A DNA stretch of 64,000 nt from Rummeliibacillus suwonensis (GTDB taxonomy: Bacteria > Bacillota > Bacilli > Bacillales_A > Planococcaceae). A program made the position numbers and the translations under genes. Position 1 is the first letter of the stretch. Every line of letters begins with the position of its first letter. Below the pieces are notes generated by a model. It made no database searches, had not been told where the DNA came from, and saw only the letters and a program-made list of their open reading frames with translations. The DNA lies in contig NZ_VCBL01000001.1 of the NCBI RefSeq assembly GCF_007896435.1, positions 165,984-229,983 on the forward strand, given 5' to 3'. Shown here piece by piece: positions 8,953 through 17,900 of this stretch.

Positions 8953-10123
8953 AAAACTGCTGATGCTTTTGATACTGTGTGCAATTATTCTCTCTGGTTG
9001 TTGGGATTCCAAAGCAGCGGGAAGAATGTTTTATATTTATGGTGTTGGTGTAGATTTTAAAGATGATGAGTATCACTTATATGCCCAACTGATCGATTTT
9101 GCCAGCATTGCGAGATCTGAACAGCCACCTAATCCAGATATTATACAAGCAGAAATTGGACATGCCAATGCAAAAACTTTAAATGAAGCGTTTTATAAAT
9201 TATACCAATCATTAGATGAAGAATTGTATTGGGGGCATCTTACGTATCTTGTTTTTTCTGAGGATGTATTGCATGCTGGAAAGGTGAGTGATATCATGAA
9301 CACCTTTACACGATTTAATGATACGCGGTATCAAACTTGGGTATATGCCACAAGAGATCCCGTAAAAGATGTTATGCTCACAAAACCCATACTAAATAAA
9401 GCCATCACATTATCTAAATTGTCAGATCCATTAAATTCTTATAAACAATATTCTTTCATTGAACCGATAAATATTAGGAAACTAATCGTGAGTATTGATG
9501 AACCCAATTATGAAGTAAGACTTCCTTTAGTAACACTTAAGGAAATCTGGAAGTCAGAGAAAAGTTCTAATACAGAAACAGCGATAAATGGTATTGGTAT
9601 TGTTACACCACATTCTCTCAAAGGTTTTCTTACTAACGATCAGATAAGTGGGCTGCAGTGGCTTTCAAATGAAACAATAAGAACTGGAATCAGTATAGAT
9701 TTAAAGCCAAATAGTTCAAGCGGAAATGAAGAAAAACGTCTTTCTGTTGTCCTTGAAAAAAATAAAGTGAAAATAAAGCCAATTGATACGAATGGGGATG
9801 TAAAGTTTGATATTAATGTGGAAATGGTCGCAATCGTCAGTGGATTCCAAGGAAATATTTCAGAGCCTGAAGTACAAAAAATAATAGAGGGAGAAGTTAA
9901 AAAACAAATTAAAAAGACTTATGAAGAAGGATTAAATATCGATGCTGACGTTTATCAACTGTCTAACCAACTATATAGAAAAGAAGCTAAAAAGTGGAAT
10001 GAAATTCAAAAGGGTGGGGATATCAAATTAACAGATGATTCAATTCGAAATATTCATGTAAAGGTTAAGGTAAATTCAGGTAGAAAATCATTGAAGGAAA
10101 CAATTGGGAAAAAATTAAGGTAA
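8945..10123 (+). CDS. GerC-family germinant receptor lipoprotein
   Basis: A lipoprotein of 392 aa. The signal peptide ends in the lipobox LSGC with the lipidated Cys at residue 19, followed by WDS as in GerAC/GerKC. I chose the ATG at 8945, which opens directly on the signal peptide, rather than one 30 bp upstream that would add a polar extension. It overlaps the A-subunit gene by 8 bp and closes the operon; a terminator follows about 110 bp later. It is the outer-face lipoprotein of the receptor, normally needed for receptor function. Confidence 0.92.
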   Translation: MNKKLLMLLILCAIILSGCWDSKAAGRMFYIYGVGVDFKDDEYHLYAQLIDFASIARSEQPPNPDIIQAEIGHANAKTLNEAFYKLYQSLDEELYWGHLTYLVFSEDVLHAGKVSDIMNTFTRFNDTRYQTWVYATRDPVKDVMLTKPILNKAITLSKLSDPLNSYKQYSFIEPINIRKLIVSIDEPNYEVRLPLVTLKEIWKSEKSSNTETAINGIGIVTPHSLKGFLTNDQISGLQWLSNETIRTGISIDLKPNSSSGNEEKRLSVVLEKNKVKIKPIDTNGDVKFDINVEMVAIVSGFQGNISEPEVQKIIEGEVKKQIKKTYEEGLNIDADVYQLSNQLYRKEAKKWNEIQKGGDIKLTDDSIRNIHVKVKVNSGRKSLKETIGKKLR

Positions 10124-10233
10124 ATGGGAAGATAGAATTTTTAAACGTTTCTAATAATAAAGAATGAGACGGGCGATATCAAGTATCATTAGAAAAGATT
10201 TTATTGGAAACAAACAGCTTCAACAGTAGAAGG

Positions 10234-10275
10234 TACGAATATTGACTGAACAATATTCGTGCCTTTTATTTTTGA
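10234..10275 (+). terminator. Terminator of the germinant-receptor operon
   Basis: The arms GGTACGAATATTG and CAATATTCGTGCC pair over 13 bp with one G-T pair and are followed by TTTTATTTTT. I see nothing in 10276-10436. Confidence 0.9.
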
Positions 10276-10436
10276 AGTTCTCGAGGACGTTCTGTCTACA
10301 CAACAATGCTCCCACATCAAGAAGCAAATAGCAAACAAAGGATATGCTTTGAGGATATCTACCAGTAAAGTCCGATCAGTTTAACTAACTCACAATAGAA
10401 ATGGAAGAAAATCCTCCTCTGTCTTAGAGTTTTGCT

Positions 10437-11336
10437 TTACCCTTCTAGTTTATGATTTTCAACTTCGATCAAATGCCAAATATAATTGGCGATTTCTCTA
10501 GCTTCAGCTGCATGAGCGGTATTAGAAAATGCTTTACGGAAAGGGGTAAGAAGTGCTTTGATCACATATAGTTTTATGTCTTCCCGTTGTAGTTCCTTTA
10601 AGATATAACTTGCGTATTCAGTGCCATCTTTTGGATCAGCCTTTGATAAACCTTCGATAAAACCATTTAGTTGGTGGATAATCATATCCTTATCTACTAC
10701 TGTATGGTCTACACTGTTTTTTATATATTGAATAGTTGCAGCATCTATTAGGATTTCTTTTGTTTCTCGCATACGCGGAATGATCGCATCAATATTTCGA
10801 AGTGCCATCATTACTACAGATTCTGGTTCCACATGGTGTTCTTTTGCAGCAAATAGTGTACGAATCGTATGTTGAATCATAGCAAAAACTTGTATAGAAC
10901 ATTCATAGCTCATGAAACTAATTTCCTCGCCATATACTTCGACCAATCTGGAAGAAAGCCATTCGAGTTCTTGGAGATGATGCTTCATAATTACTTTTTT
11001 GATCGCATCATCATTTGAATGATAAATGGATTCAAAAATTTGCAATAGGTTTTGCTCACGGTTAATATGCATAAGTACGGCTATTTGTTTTGCAAGAATA
11101 TGAATGTCTTTTGGATCTTGACCAAAGATCAACTCATGTCTACGATTACTAGCATCTTCGCGGCTTTCTTGCAATATAGCTATTAAACATTCATTTTTGG
11201 AAGTGAAGTAATTATAAAAAGTTCCTTTTGAAATTTGTGCTTCATGAATAATATCTATGATTGAAGTTTCATGAAATCCTTTTTCAATGAATAGGCTACG
11301 TGCAACGTCTAATACTTTTCTTTTTCGCGTATTCAT
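10437..11336 (-). CDS. TetR/AcrR-family transcriptional regulator
   Basis: A 299-aa protein with an N-terminal TetR helix-turn-helix (about residues 6-52, with the typical KGTFYNYFTSK recognition region). The rest is an alpha-helical ligand-binding part that is longer than the usual ~200 aa. It is divergent from the MFS exporter at 11505, the usual layout of a local drug-responsive repressor of an efflux pump. The 168-bp gap probably holds its operator. The ligand is unknown. Confidence 0.9.
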   Translation of the reverse strand: MNTRKRKVLDVARSLFIEKGFHETSIIDIIHEAQISKGTFYNYFTSKNECLIAILQESREDASNRRHELIFGQDPKDIHILAKQIAVLMHINREQNLLQIFESIYHSNDDAIKKVIMKHHLQELEWLSSRLVEVYGEEISFMSYECSIQVFAMIQHTIRTLFAAKEHHVEPESVVMMALRNIDAIIPRMRETKEILIDAATIQYIKNSVDHTVVDKDMIIHQLNGFIEGLSKADPKDGTEYASYILKELQREDIKLYVIKALLTPFRKAFSNTAHAAEAREIANYIWHLIEVENHKLEG

Positions 11337-11422
11337 ATTGTCACCTTTCCGATAATTTATACTATCATTCTAACCTATAAATGCTTTTATATCAACGTTT
11401 TAAAGATATTGAATTTTTTTGA

Positions 11423-11451
11423 TTGAAAAAATTGGACTGTCGGTATAAAAT
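11423..11451 (+). promoter_or_regulatory. Probable promoter of the MFS exporter gene
   Basis: TTGAAA (11423-11428) and TAAAAT (11446-11451) are 17 nt apart in the TetR/MFS divergent gap. I could not pick out a clean palindromic TetR operator. Confidence 0.5.
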
Positions 11452-11504
11452 ATAAATCACCGCTATAAAAAGATAATCTTATAGAAAGAGTGAGGGAAAA
11501 TTTT

Positions 11505-13028
11505 ATGGGAAACGAAACTTTGAAAAAACCACCTTATGCAATGATTGCTATTTTATTTGTCGGTGCATTTGTTGCTTTTTTAAATAATACATTGATGAAT
11601 GTAGCATTGCCTACAATTATGAAGGATTTCGATGTTACTTATTCACAAGTACAGTGGTTAACGACAGGCTTTATGCTTGTAAGTGGAATCTTAATACCGG
11701 CTTCAGCCTTTTTTGTTGTGAAATTTAAAAACCGTTCTTTGTTTATCGCAGCAATGTCTCTATTTACAATAGGAACGATTATTGCAGCTGCCGCTCCAAA
11801 CTTCTGGGTTTTAATTGCGGGACGTATGGTTCAAGCTGCCGGTTCAGCAGCATTATCACCATTATTGATGAATGTCATGCTGACAAGTTTTCCAATTGAA
11901 AAGCGTGGTTCTGCCATGGGGATGTTTGGATTAGTCATGATTTCTGCTCCGGCAATCGGTCCAACATTATCAGGCTACATTGTAGAACACCATAGCTGGC
12001 GTATGCTTTTTGAAATGATCATTCCTTTTGCCGTATTAAGTCTATTATTTGGTTTTTGGAAATTAGAAAATGTAATGGAAACACGTAAAGTTTCTTTAGA
12101 TTATACTTCTTTAGTTCTTTCAACAATTGGTTTTGGCGGGCTTTTATATGGCTTTAGCGCTGCGAGTGACAAAGGCTGGGATAGTCCTTGGGTATATGGC
12201 ACAATAGCAGTCGGTGCTGTTACATTAGTGATCTTTATCATGAAACAATTGAAGATGGATGAACCATTACTAGATGTGAAAATTTATAAATATCCGATGT
12301 TTGCATTAGGTTCTGTCGTATCAATGGTTATCTCAGTTGCTATGTTTTCAGGTATGATTTTAACGCCGGCTTATGTGCAACAAGTTCGCGGAATCTCTCC
12401 TTTCCATGCAGGTTTGATGATGCTGCCAGGTGCAATCGTGATGGCCATCATGTCACCGATTACCGGTAAATTATTTGATAAAATTGGACCGCGCATTTTA
12501 GCATTTACTGGTTTAAGTATCATGACGATTTCAACTTATTTCTTAACTCGATTACAAGTAGATTCTTCATATACTTATATTATTACAGTTTATACTGTTC
12601 GTATGTTTGGTATGTCTATGGTTATGATGCCGATTATGACAAATGGATTGAATCAATTGCCAATGGATAAAAATCCACATGGTACCGCCATTAATAATAC
12701 GGTTCAACAAGTATCAGGTGCAATTGGTACAGCTATTCTTGTCACAATTATGGATAACCATATTAAAACAAGAGCGACTGAATTAGCAGCTGCCGCAAAA
12801 GCGAAAGCTGTAAAAGCAGCAAAGGCCGCTGCAGAAGCAGGTCAAACGCCTTCTTCCCCAACAGCGGAACAACTTGCTCAATTAAAAGCACATATTACAC
12901 AAACCGCTTTATTAGATGGCATTAATTATACGTTTATGGTAGCAACAGTTATTTCAGGCGTTGCATTAATTCTTTCATTATTCCTAAAAAGAGTTAGTAT
13001 AAAAGATAGAATACAACCGGGAAAATAA
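11505..13028 (+). CDS. MFS multidrug efflux transporter, DHA2 (EmrB/QacA) family
   Basis: A membrane protein of 507 aa with about 14 hydrophobic segments. The early LNNTLMNVALPTIMKDF motif matches the DHA2 drug:H+ antiporter signature. An Ala/Lys-rich cytoplasmic stretch precedes the last segment. The ATG at 11505 is chosen because GAGGG lies 8-9 nt upstream; the GTG 15 bp earlier would overlap that site. It is likely under the divergent TetR regulator. The substrate is unknown; the family exports drugs, dyes or lincosamide-like compounds from the cell. Confidence 0.92.
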   Translation: MGNETLKKPPYAMIAILFVGAFVAFLNNTLMNVALPTIMKDFDVTYSQVQWLTTGFMLVSGILIPASAFFVVKFKNRSLFIAAMSLFTIGTIIAAAAPNFWVLIAGRMVQAAGSAALSPLLMNVMLTSFPIEKRGSAMGMFGLVMISAPAIGPTLSGYIVEHHSWRMLFEMIIPFAVLSLLFGFWKLENVMETRKVSLDYTSLVLSTIGFGGLLYGFSAASDKGWDSPWVYGTIAVGAVTLVIFIMKQLKMDEPLLDVKIYKYPMFALGSVVSMVISVAMFSGMILTPAYVQQVRGISPFHAGLMMLPGAIVMAIMSPITGKLFDKIGPRILAFTGLSIMTISTYFLTRLQVDSSYTYIITVYTVRMFGMSMVMMPIMTNGLNQLPMDKNPHGTAINNTVQQVSGAIGTAILVTIMDNHIKTRATELAAAAKAKAVKAAKAAAEAGQTPSSPTAEQLAQLKAHITQTALLDGINYTFMVATVISGVALILSLFLKRVSIKDRIQPGK

Positions 13029-13063
13029 TAAGGAAAAGCTCTTGAAACGTAAAGGTAGCTACT

Positions 13064-13149
13064 AAAAAAAGTACAATTCAGTGGTGCATACATCTAAAAA
13101 CTATAATTTTTTGATGTAATAGACAGCATTAATCTGGATTGTACTTTTT
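13064..13149. terminator. Long hairpin downstream of the MFS gene
   Basis: The arms AAAAAAGTACAATTCAG and CTGGATTGTACTTTTT are separated by about 50 nt that contain a small inner pairing (ACATC/GATGT). The T-run suggests it ends MFS transcription; the long loop is unusual for a simple terminator. Confidence 0.65.
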
Positions 13150-13384
13150 CGCTTTTAATAGGTGACATTCTTTTTAGATGAAGAATATGATTGCCATGTG
13201 TCTGCTAAAATCTCATGCTTTTACTTTCTCATGGGACTATAGTACACCGTATTGAATAACATCGTACGAAAAAAAGCACACATTTTTTGATATGGATATG
13301 GCTAGCTTCTGAAATGGTGTAAAAAAAGCTATACGAGGGGGCCATCGATCCATCAATTGTTGGATACCTAAAAATTTAACAAAT

Positions 13385-13427
13385 AAAAAAAGGCATTCAG
13401 ATTAGTACTATTCTGGATGCCTTTTGT
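13385..13427. terminator. Bidirectional terminator
   Basis: AAAAGGCATTCAG pairs with CTGGATGCCTTTT around a 12-nt loop. It lies between the MFS gene and the converging small gene at 13513-13710 and can serve both. Confidence 0.85.
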
Positions 13428-13512
13428 AGACGATATGAAGCGTAGTCGCAAAAATGTATCCACACTTATTTTCTATTTATATGTTCAAACAAAGATAGGC
13501 CTCTGTTTTCCC

Positions 13513-13710
13513 TTATTGCACTAAATTTAAAATAAAAATCAGTAAAAATGTAATGACGAAGAAAAAAATGATAAAGTAACCAATGTACTTAATAGGCTTT
13601 GGCATATTTTTAAGTTTTGCATCTGTAGGGGCAGTAACATTCCCCTCAATTTTATGAAGATGGTCTATTACATCATTAAATGATTTCTTTTCCTCTTTTT
13701 CGTCTTTCAT
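13513..13710 (-). CDS. Small single-pass membrane protein, unknown function
   Basis: A 65-aa protein with a charged N-terminal half (MKDEKEEKKSFNDVIDHL) and one C-terminal membrane segment of about 25 residues. A GGGGTGAT ribosome binding site precedes the ATG. I do not recognise a family. It would be tail-anchored with the N-terminus in the cytoplasm. Confidence 0.6.
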   Translation of the reverse strand: MKDEKEEKKSFNDVIDHLHKIEGNVTAPTDAKLKNMPKPIKYIGYFIIFFFVITFLLIFILNLVQ

Positions 13711-13802
13711 ATCATCACCCCATTTAATTATTATTATATACTTCTAGTGCAATTTCTAAAAGAAGGTATTCATTTTAAATATTACTTTATATTAATGTTA
13801 TA

Positions 13803-13857
13803 TAAAAAATATGTTATTTAATGTAATTGAAAATAAAAAATATGTTATTTAATGTAA
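13803..13857. repeat. 24-bp direct repeat, 31-bp period
   Basis: TAAAAAATATGTTATTTAAT plus GTAA occurs identically at 13803-13826 and 13834-13857, about 80 bp before the start of the secreted protein gene. It could be an operator pair or a replication-slippage duplication. Confidence 0.8.
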
Positions 13858-13936
13858 AAAATAAGATAATTCGAACTATTTATTTTTTTGAACTTTAGGC
13901 AAATAATAGAAGTGTATAAAAGAAGGAGGGATATTT

Positions 13937-14449
13937 TTGAAATTAAAATCTAAAATATTAAGCCTAATTTTAGTAGCTGTACTTACTTTTTCTCTACCAA
14001 CCTTAGCCTTTGCATCAACTCATACCAACACTTCTAATGACACGGAAAGATTTGTTGTATATGCTGCATCAGGAACTGTACTGGTTCCCTTTGCACTAGC
14101 CATAACTATGAAAATGGATATTGTAGTAAGCTATCCTGGCAAATATATTACTTACGAATCAATGTATACAACTGTTCCAGGAGGAGCACAATTACCATTT
14201 AATGCATCAGTGAATGCCGGAAACATAAAATATTATAAAGATGGTGAATACAGAACTACACATTCATTACCTTTGAGCCCAAGCTATTATAAAAACCCAA
14301 GTGATTTAACTGATTTAAATGCCGGTGAACCTAATTCTAACTTGGCTGATTCTAGTACGTATAAAGCTGTTGGTTATGCTACGTATATTAGTTCTAGCAC
14401 AACACCAGCTGCTTATACAGGAGATACAACTGAAGGAGTGGTGGATTAA
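13937..14449 (+). CDS. Small secreted protein, unknown function
   Basis: A 170-aa protein. An N-terminal signal peptide (MKLKSKILSLILVAVLTFS, with a likely cut after AFA) is followed by a Ser/Thr/Tyr-rich region with a beta-strand pattern. The TTG start is supported by AAGGAGGG at 8-nt spacing. It lies 3 bp before the anchored SurA-N-like protein, so the two are co-transcribed and probably work together outside the membrane. I recognise no family. Confidence 0.7.
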   Translation: MKLKSKILSLILVAVLTFSLPTLAFASTHTNTSNDTERFVVYAASGTVLVPFALAITMKMDIVVSYPGKYITYESMYTTVPGGAQLPFNASVNAGNIKYYKDGEYRTTHSLPLSPSYYKNPSDLTDLNAGEPNSNLADSSTYKAVGYATYISSSTTPAAYTGDTTEGVVD

Positions 14450-14452
14450 AGT

Positions 14453-15106
14453 ATGAAGAAATCAAAAAAAATATTAGTGGCATCTACTTTAATTATAGGG
14501 CTTGGCTTTTCTGCTGCATTTTATTTTTCTTCAAATACAAAAGCAGATCAGACGGTGAGTCAACATGTTTTTTCAAGTTTAGCGCAAGAACACCAAAATG
14601 GAGAATCTAAGCAAGAGAAACCCTTTTTAAAGATTAATAATAAAACATATTCAAACAAAGATTTTCTTGCTTTTAAAGAAAGTAAAAATGTGATTCAAAG
14701 AAATAATGGTCAACAAGTTTTAAGTGATGAGCAAATCAAAGCTGAATTCATTAAAGAAGCTGTTTCAGAACAAGAAGCAGATAAGCAAAAACTGAATGTG
14801 ACTGAAGATGAAGCAAAAAGATTTGCTGATGAGATGAAACAGGCTGTTGCTGAAGCACAAGACTCACAAACACAACAATTTCTTAAGGATTATATTGCAG
14901 CTTTAGGTATTACAGAAGACGAGTATTGGAATCAGTATGCAATTCCAGCTTATCAACAGGCATTAAAAATTGGAAAATTGAAACAAAAAATATTTGACGC
15001 AGAAAAAGTGAAGAATGCAAGTATTTCTGATTCTGAATTAAATGAAGTGTGGGAAAAACAACAGCAAAAATTAGTAACAGAGGCAAACATTGAGTCTCTT
15101 CAATAA
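14453..15106 (+). CDS. Membrane-anchored SurA-N/PrsA-like protein lacking a PPIase domain
   Basis: A 217-aa protein with an uncleaved-looking hydrophobic N-terminus (residues 7-28), then a charged helical region with the layout KINNKTYSNKDF, LSDEQIKAEFIKEAVSEQEA and GITEDEYWNQYAIPAYQ. This resembles the SurA/PrsA N-terminal chaperone domain. No parvulin domain follows. It starts 3 bp after the secreted protein gene, and I infer a dedicated chaperone for that product. Confidence 0.7.
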   Translation: MKKSKKILVASTLIIGLGFSAAFYFSSNTKADQTVSQHVFSSLAQEHQNGESKQEKPFLKINNKTYSNKDFLAFKESKNVIQRNNGQQVLSDEQIKAEFIKEAVSEQEADKQKLNVTEDEAKRFADEMKQAVAEAQDSQTQQFLKDYIAALGITEDEYWNQYAIPAYQQALKIGKLKQKIFDAEKVKNASISDSELNEVWEKQQQKLVTEANIESLQ

Positions 15107-15191
15107 TTAAAGTATCCGTATGAAAATATGAATGATAAGTATAAGTTACCATTATTATTTAAATATTCGCATTTTGAAACTAAAAACAGAT

Positions 15192-15267
15192 TTATCCCGC
15201 ATTAACCTGAGTTCCTCCACTTCAGTAGGGGATGAAGAGACCCCCACTGATTAAAGTTTCACTTTAT
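15192..15267 (+). repeat. Modular hairpin repeat, short copy A
   Basis: It starts TTATCCCGC and ends TTTCACTTTAT like copies at 24111-24327 and 37958-38113, but keeps only the 3' hairpin module (CAGTAGGGG against CCCCCACTG). Confidence 0.8.
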
Positions 15268-15315
15268 AAAATTGATTTAAATAATAATCTATATCTTGTT
15301 GCTTCGTTTTCATCG

Positions 15316-15357
15316 AAAAAACTGCTCATTTCTAATAATTAGAATGAGCAGTTTTTT
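15316..15357. terminator. Bidirectional terminator between SurA-N-like gene and cotF
   Basis: AAAAAACTGCTCATT pairs with AATGAGCAGTTTTTT, so it can serve both converging transcripts. Confidence 0.9.
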
Positions 15358-15420
15358 ACTAACAGGCGAAGCATTATTTTGTTGAATAGGACTTTTTAGA
15401 ACATCCCTTATTGCGTATTT

Positions 15421-16059
15421 TTAGTTGAATTGGGAAGGTTGATGAGTAGTCCCTGTTGTAGCTTCAGCAAAACCGTTAGTGATGGTTACTGTATCTTGAG
15501 AAGATAATTGTGGAACTTGATAGTAGCCCTTACGATTTTGGTAGATAGATATTTCGTAAGCCATTTCGATACAGTTTGGAATCGAATCAGCCAATACACG
15601 ACGAACAACAGGGTTTGTTGTTTCGAGTGCCGCAGCTGTTTTAAGTGCTGCAGCTCCTTTATGCCAGCTAAGGATATATCCTGAAATGATTTCATCGTTT
15701 ATCTCACTGGCTTGTGTAATTGGTTTTTTCGGTTGACCAGGTTGTACGCCAAAAGTAAACTTGTTATTCTCAGTCATTTCATAATGACCTGATGGATGAG
15801 AAGGATCTTTACCAGTTTTAAATGATTCCACCAATACATTGTAATCATCTAGTGCAAATTTATACTGACGATCAACAATGTTGCGCAATTCATTATCTTG
15901 AATTTGATCACGCAATAACACACATTGGTTTAGACCGCCGATCATTGCACCCAATACTTCATGCAAGTCCATTATTTCATGTCCACCATGATTAAATTTT
16001 GCTGAATCTACATGATACATGGGATCATTTTTCATCTGGTTTTGTGGTTGTTGTTGCAA
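15421..16059 (-). CDS. CotF-family spore coat protein
   Basis: A 212-aa Gln/Asn-rich protein with two CotF-like helical segments, one near HEIMDLHEVLGAMIGGLNQC and one near NDEIISGYILSWHKGAAALK. The second has the conserved helix NPVVRRVLADSIPNCIEMAYEI. The TTG start is supported by AAGGAGG with 8-nt spacing. The family contributes to the outer spore coat and is normally made in the mother cell late in sporulation. Confidence 0.88.
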   Translation of the reverse strand: MQQQPQNQMKNDPMYHVDSAKFNHGGHEIMDLHEVLGAMIGGLNQCVLLRDQIQDNELRNIVDRQYKFALDDYNVLVESFKTGKDPSHPSGHYEMTENNKFTFGVQPGQPKKPITQASEINDEIISGYILSWHKGAAALKTAAALETTNPVVRRVLADSIPNCIEMAYEISIYQNRKGYYQVPQLSSQDTVTITNGFAEATTGTTHQPSQFN

Positions 16060-16442
16060 AAATAGGACCTCCTTTTTTTATATCGCGCTTGTCACGCAAA
16101 ATTAGTATGTTCAGCGAATCCATTTCAATGCATGTGAAAAATTTTCCAAAAAGCATTTTGGATGTTAAATCAAAATTTTGCGTTTTATTCTGCTGAATCA
16201 GGGGATAATAAATGACAGAAGGAAAGCGCTGTCTGGAGCGAAACACCAAAAATGAATCGTTATTTTTTATGTAAATTCTATATGATGAAATGGATACAAA
16301 GAGAAAATTTTTGAAAAACCCTGAAAATACAATTACACTGATATTAGCTGTTCCACAATGAAGGTAATCATATACATAAGAAGATCATGCATCTTTAAAC
16401 GAAGAAACTGGATGTTGTTATTGAGAAAGGCGGCAAGTATCA
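16060..16442. other. Intergenic region between cotF and the glutaredoxin-like gene
   Basis: It must contain the divergent cotF and glutaredoxin-gene promoters. A stretch TATGATGAAATGGATAC near 16281 resembles part of the 47-bp repeats at 6096. I can support nothing further. Confidence 0.4.
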
Positions 16443-16682
16443 GTGATGGAAATTATCTATTATGGAAGACCCAATTGCGAGCTCTGTGAAGAAGGAATAA
16501 GAACGCTCAATTTAGTACGCGAAGACATCCCTTTTGAAATGAAAGAAGTCAATATTGAAGAGGATGACGCCATTCATGAAAAATACATGTTGATGATTCC
16601 TGTTGTTGAAAAAGATGGGCAGATTATTCAGTATGGTACTTTGGATTATGTCACTTTATTAGAAGGAATCCGCTCTAAGTAA
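16443..16682 (+). CDS. Glutaredoxin-family thioredoxin-fold protein
   Basis: A 79-aa protein with the redox motif CELC near the N-terminus (YYGRPNCELCEEG) and the cis-Pro loop MIPVVEKDG, a minimal thioredoxin fold. Start is GTG at 16443, nine nt after AAAGGCGG; the next codon is ATG. The same small gene precedes cggR in other Bacillales. Its substrate is unknown. It lies upstream of the cggR promoter, so it is probably transcribed separately. Confidence 0.85.
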   Translation: MMEIIYYGRPNCELCEEGIRTLNLVREDIPFEMKEVNIEEDDAIHEKYMLMIPVVEKDGQIIQYGTLDYVTLLEGIRSK

Positions 16683-16729
16683 GAACGATTCGACTATTTT
16701 TTCTACGCTTATTTTCAAGTGGGATTTTG

Positions 16730-16758
16730 TTGCAACTAATAATAGAGAATTGTATACT
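16730..16758 (+). promoter_or_regulatory. cggR: Promoter of the cggR-gapA glycolytic operon
   Basis: TTGCAA (16730-16735), a 17-nt spacer and TATACT (16753-16758) preceded by TG make a good sigma-A promoter upstream of the CggR operator. Confidence 0.85.
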
Positions 16759-16787
16759 GGGCGTAGGAAATATTTTTTTGTAGCATA

Positions 16788-16823
16788 TGGGACATAAAAT
16801 GATGATACGGGATAAAAAAAGTC
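16788..16823 (+). promoter_or_regulatory. cggR: CggR operator
   Basis: The blocks TGGGAC-N6-TGAT-N4-CGGGAT-N6-AGTC follow exactly the spacing of the B. subtilis CggR operator (CGGGAC-N6-TGTC-N4-CGGGAC-N6-TGTC). As there, it lies between promoter and cggR, consistent with roadblock repression relieved by fructose-1,6-bisphosphate. Confidence 0.85.
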
Positions 16824-16845
16824 CCACAAAAGGAGAATAAATGAC

Positions 16846-17874
16846 ATGGCTACATTATTGGAAGCACAATTGAAAATAATGCCTGAAATGTCTAAGCTTC
16901 TTCATACTCGATATCGCTTTTTGCAAATGATCGATACGCTAGGACCTATAGGAAGGCGTGGGCTTGCAGATCAACTTGCTGTAGCGGAGCGGGAAATTCG
17001 TAAAGAAACGGATTTACTACGTGAACAAGGTTTAATCATAGCTGATCGTTCTGGTATGAGGATTTCTGAACTGGGAATGGAAGCATTAGAAGTTTTAAGA
17101 CCACTTGTTTATGAATGGTCAGATCTACCTATATTAGAAAACCAATTAACTCGTATACTTGGAATTCAAAAAGTGATCATTGTAGATGGCGATCTAGATG
17201 AGGTGCCTTCTATCAAATCATTATTGGGGATGGAAGCGGCAAAACAATTGGAATTAGCAGCAAAGCATAGCAAAATCATTGCTGTAACAGGTGGTAGCAC
17301 AATGGCGGCTATAGCTGAGAGTCTTGCACCTTCAGAAAATTTAACGGGCTTGAACTTTATCGCTGCTAGAGGCGGTATGGGAGTCGAAATGCGATTACAA
17401 GCGAATACTATTGTGGCGACATTTGCCAATCATACAGACAATCAATATCGCACTTTATATTTACCAGAGTATTTAAGCGATACGGCTTATCAAGCAATGG
17501 TTCAGGAGCCAATCGTTCAGGAGATGATACGGCTTTATGATCAAACAGATGTCGTTATTCACGGTATCGGTTCCGCTTTAGAAATGGCAGTAAGACGCGG
17601 ATCAAGTGAAGAAGTCAAACAAGCATTGCTTGACAATGGTGCTGTCAGTGAGGCTTTTGGTTATTATTTCGATGAGCAGGGCAATATAGTGCAAAGGATC
17701 CGCACGGTTGGGATTCAGCTAGAGCAAGTAAATAGATGTAAAAGTATTCTTGCAGTAGCTGGCGGAAAAAAGAAGGCAAAAGCCATCCTTTCTTATTTTA
17801 AACGCGGGGCAAAACAATCTGTTTTAATAACAGATTCAGCTGCTGCCGAAGAAATGCTTCGATTAGTACAATAA
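16846..17874 (+). CDS. cggR: Central glycolytic genes regulator CggR
   Basis: A 342-aa SorC/DeoR-type repressor. It has an N-terminal winged helix (about residues 30-85), then a sugar-phosphate-binding domain with IIAVTGGSTMAAIAE and VIHGIGSALEMAVRR. In B. subtilis it represses its own operon and responds to fructose-1,6-bisphosphate. The ATG lies 10 nt after AGGAG. The operator just upstream and gapA 26 bp downstream support autoregulation here. Confidence 0.95.
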   Translation: MATLLEAQLKIMPEMSKLLHTRYRFLQMIDTLGPIGRRGLADQLAVAEREIRKETDLLREQGLIIADRSGMRISELGMEALEVLRPLVYEWSDLPILENQLTRILGIQKVIIVDGDLDEVPSIKSLLGMEAAKQLELAAKHSKIIAVTGGSTMAAIAESLAPSENLTGLNFIAARGGMGVEMRLQANTIVATFANHTDNQYRTLYLPEYLSDTAYQAMVQEPIVQEMIRLYDQTDVVIHGIGSALEMAVRRGSSEEVKQALLDNGAVSEAFGYYFDEQGNIVQRIRTVGIQLEQVNRCKSILAVAGGKKKAKAILSYFKRGAKQSVLITDSAAAEEMLRLVQ

Positions 17875-17900
17875 CATTATGATTCATGGAGGTATGGATG

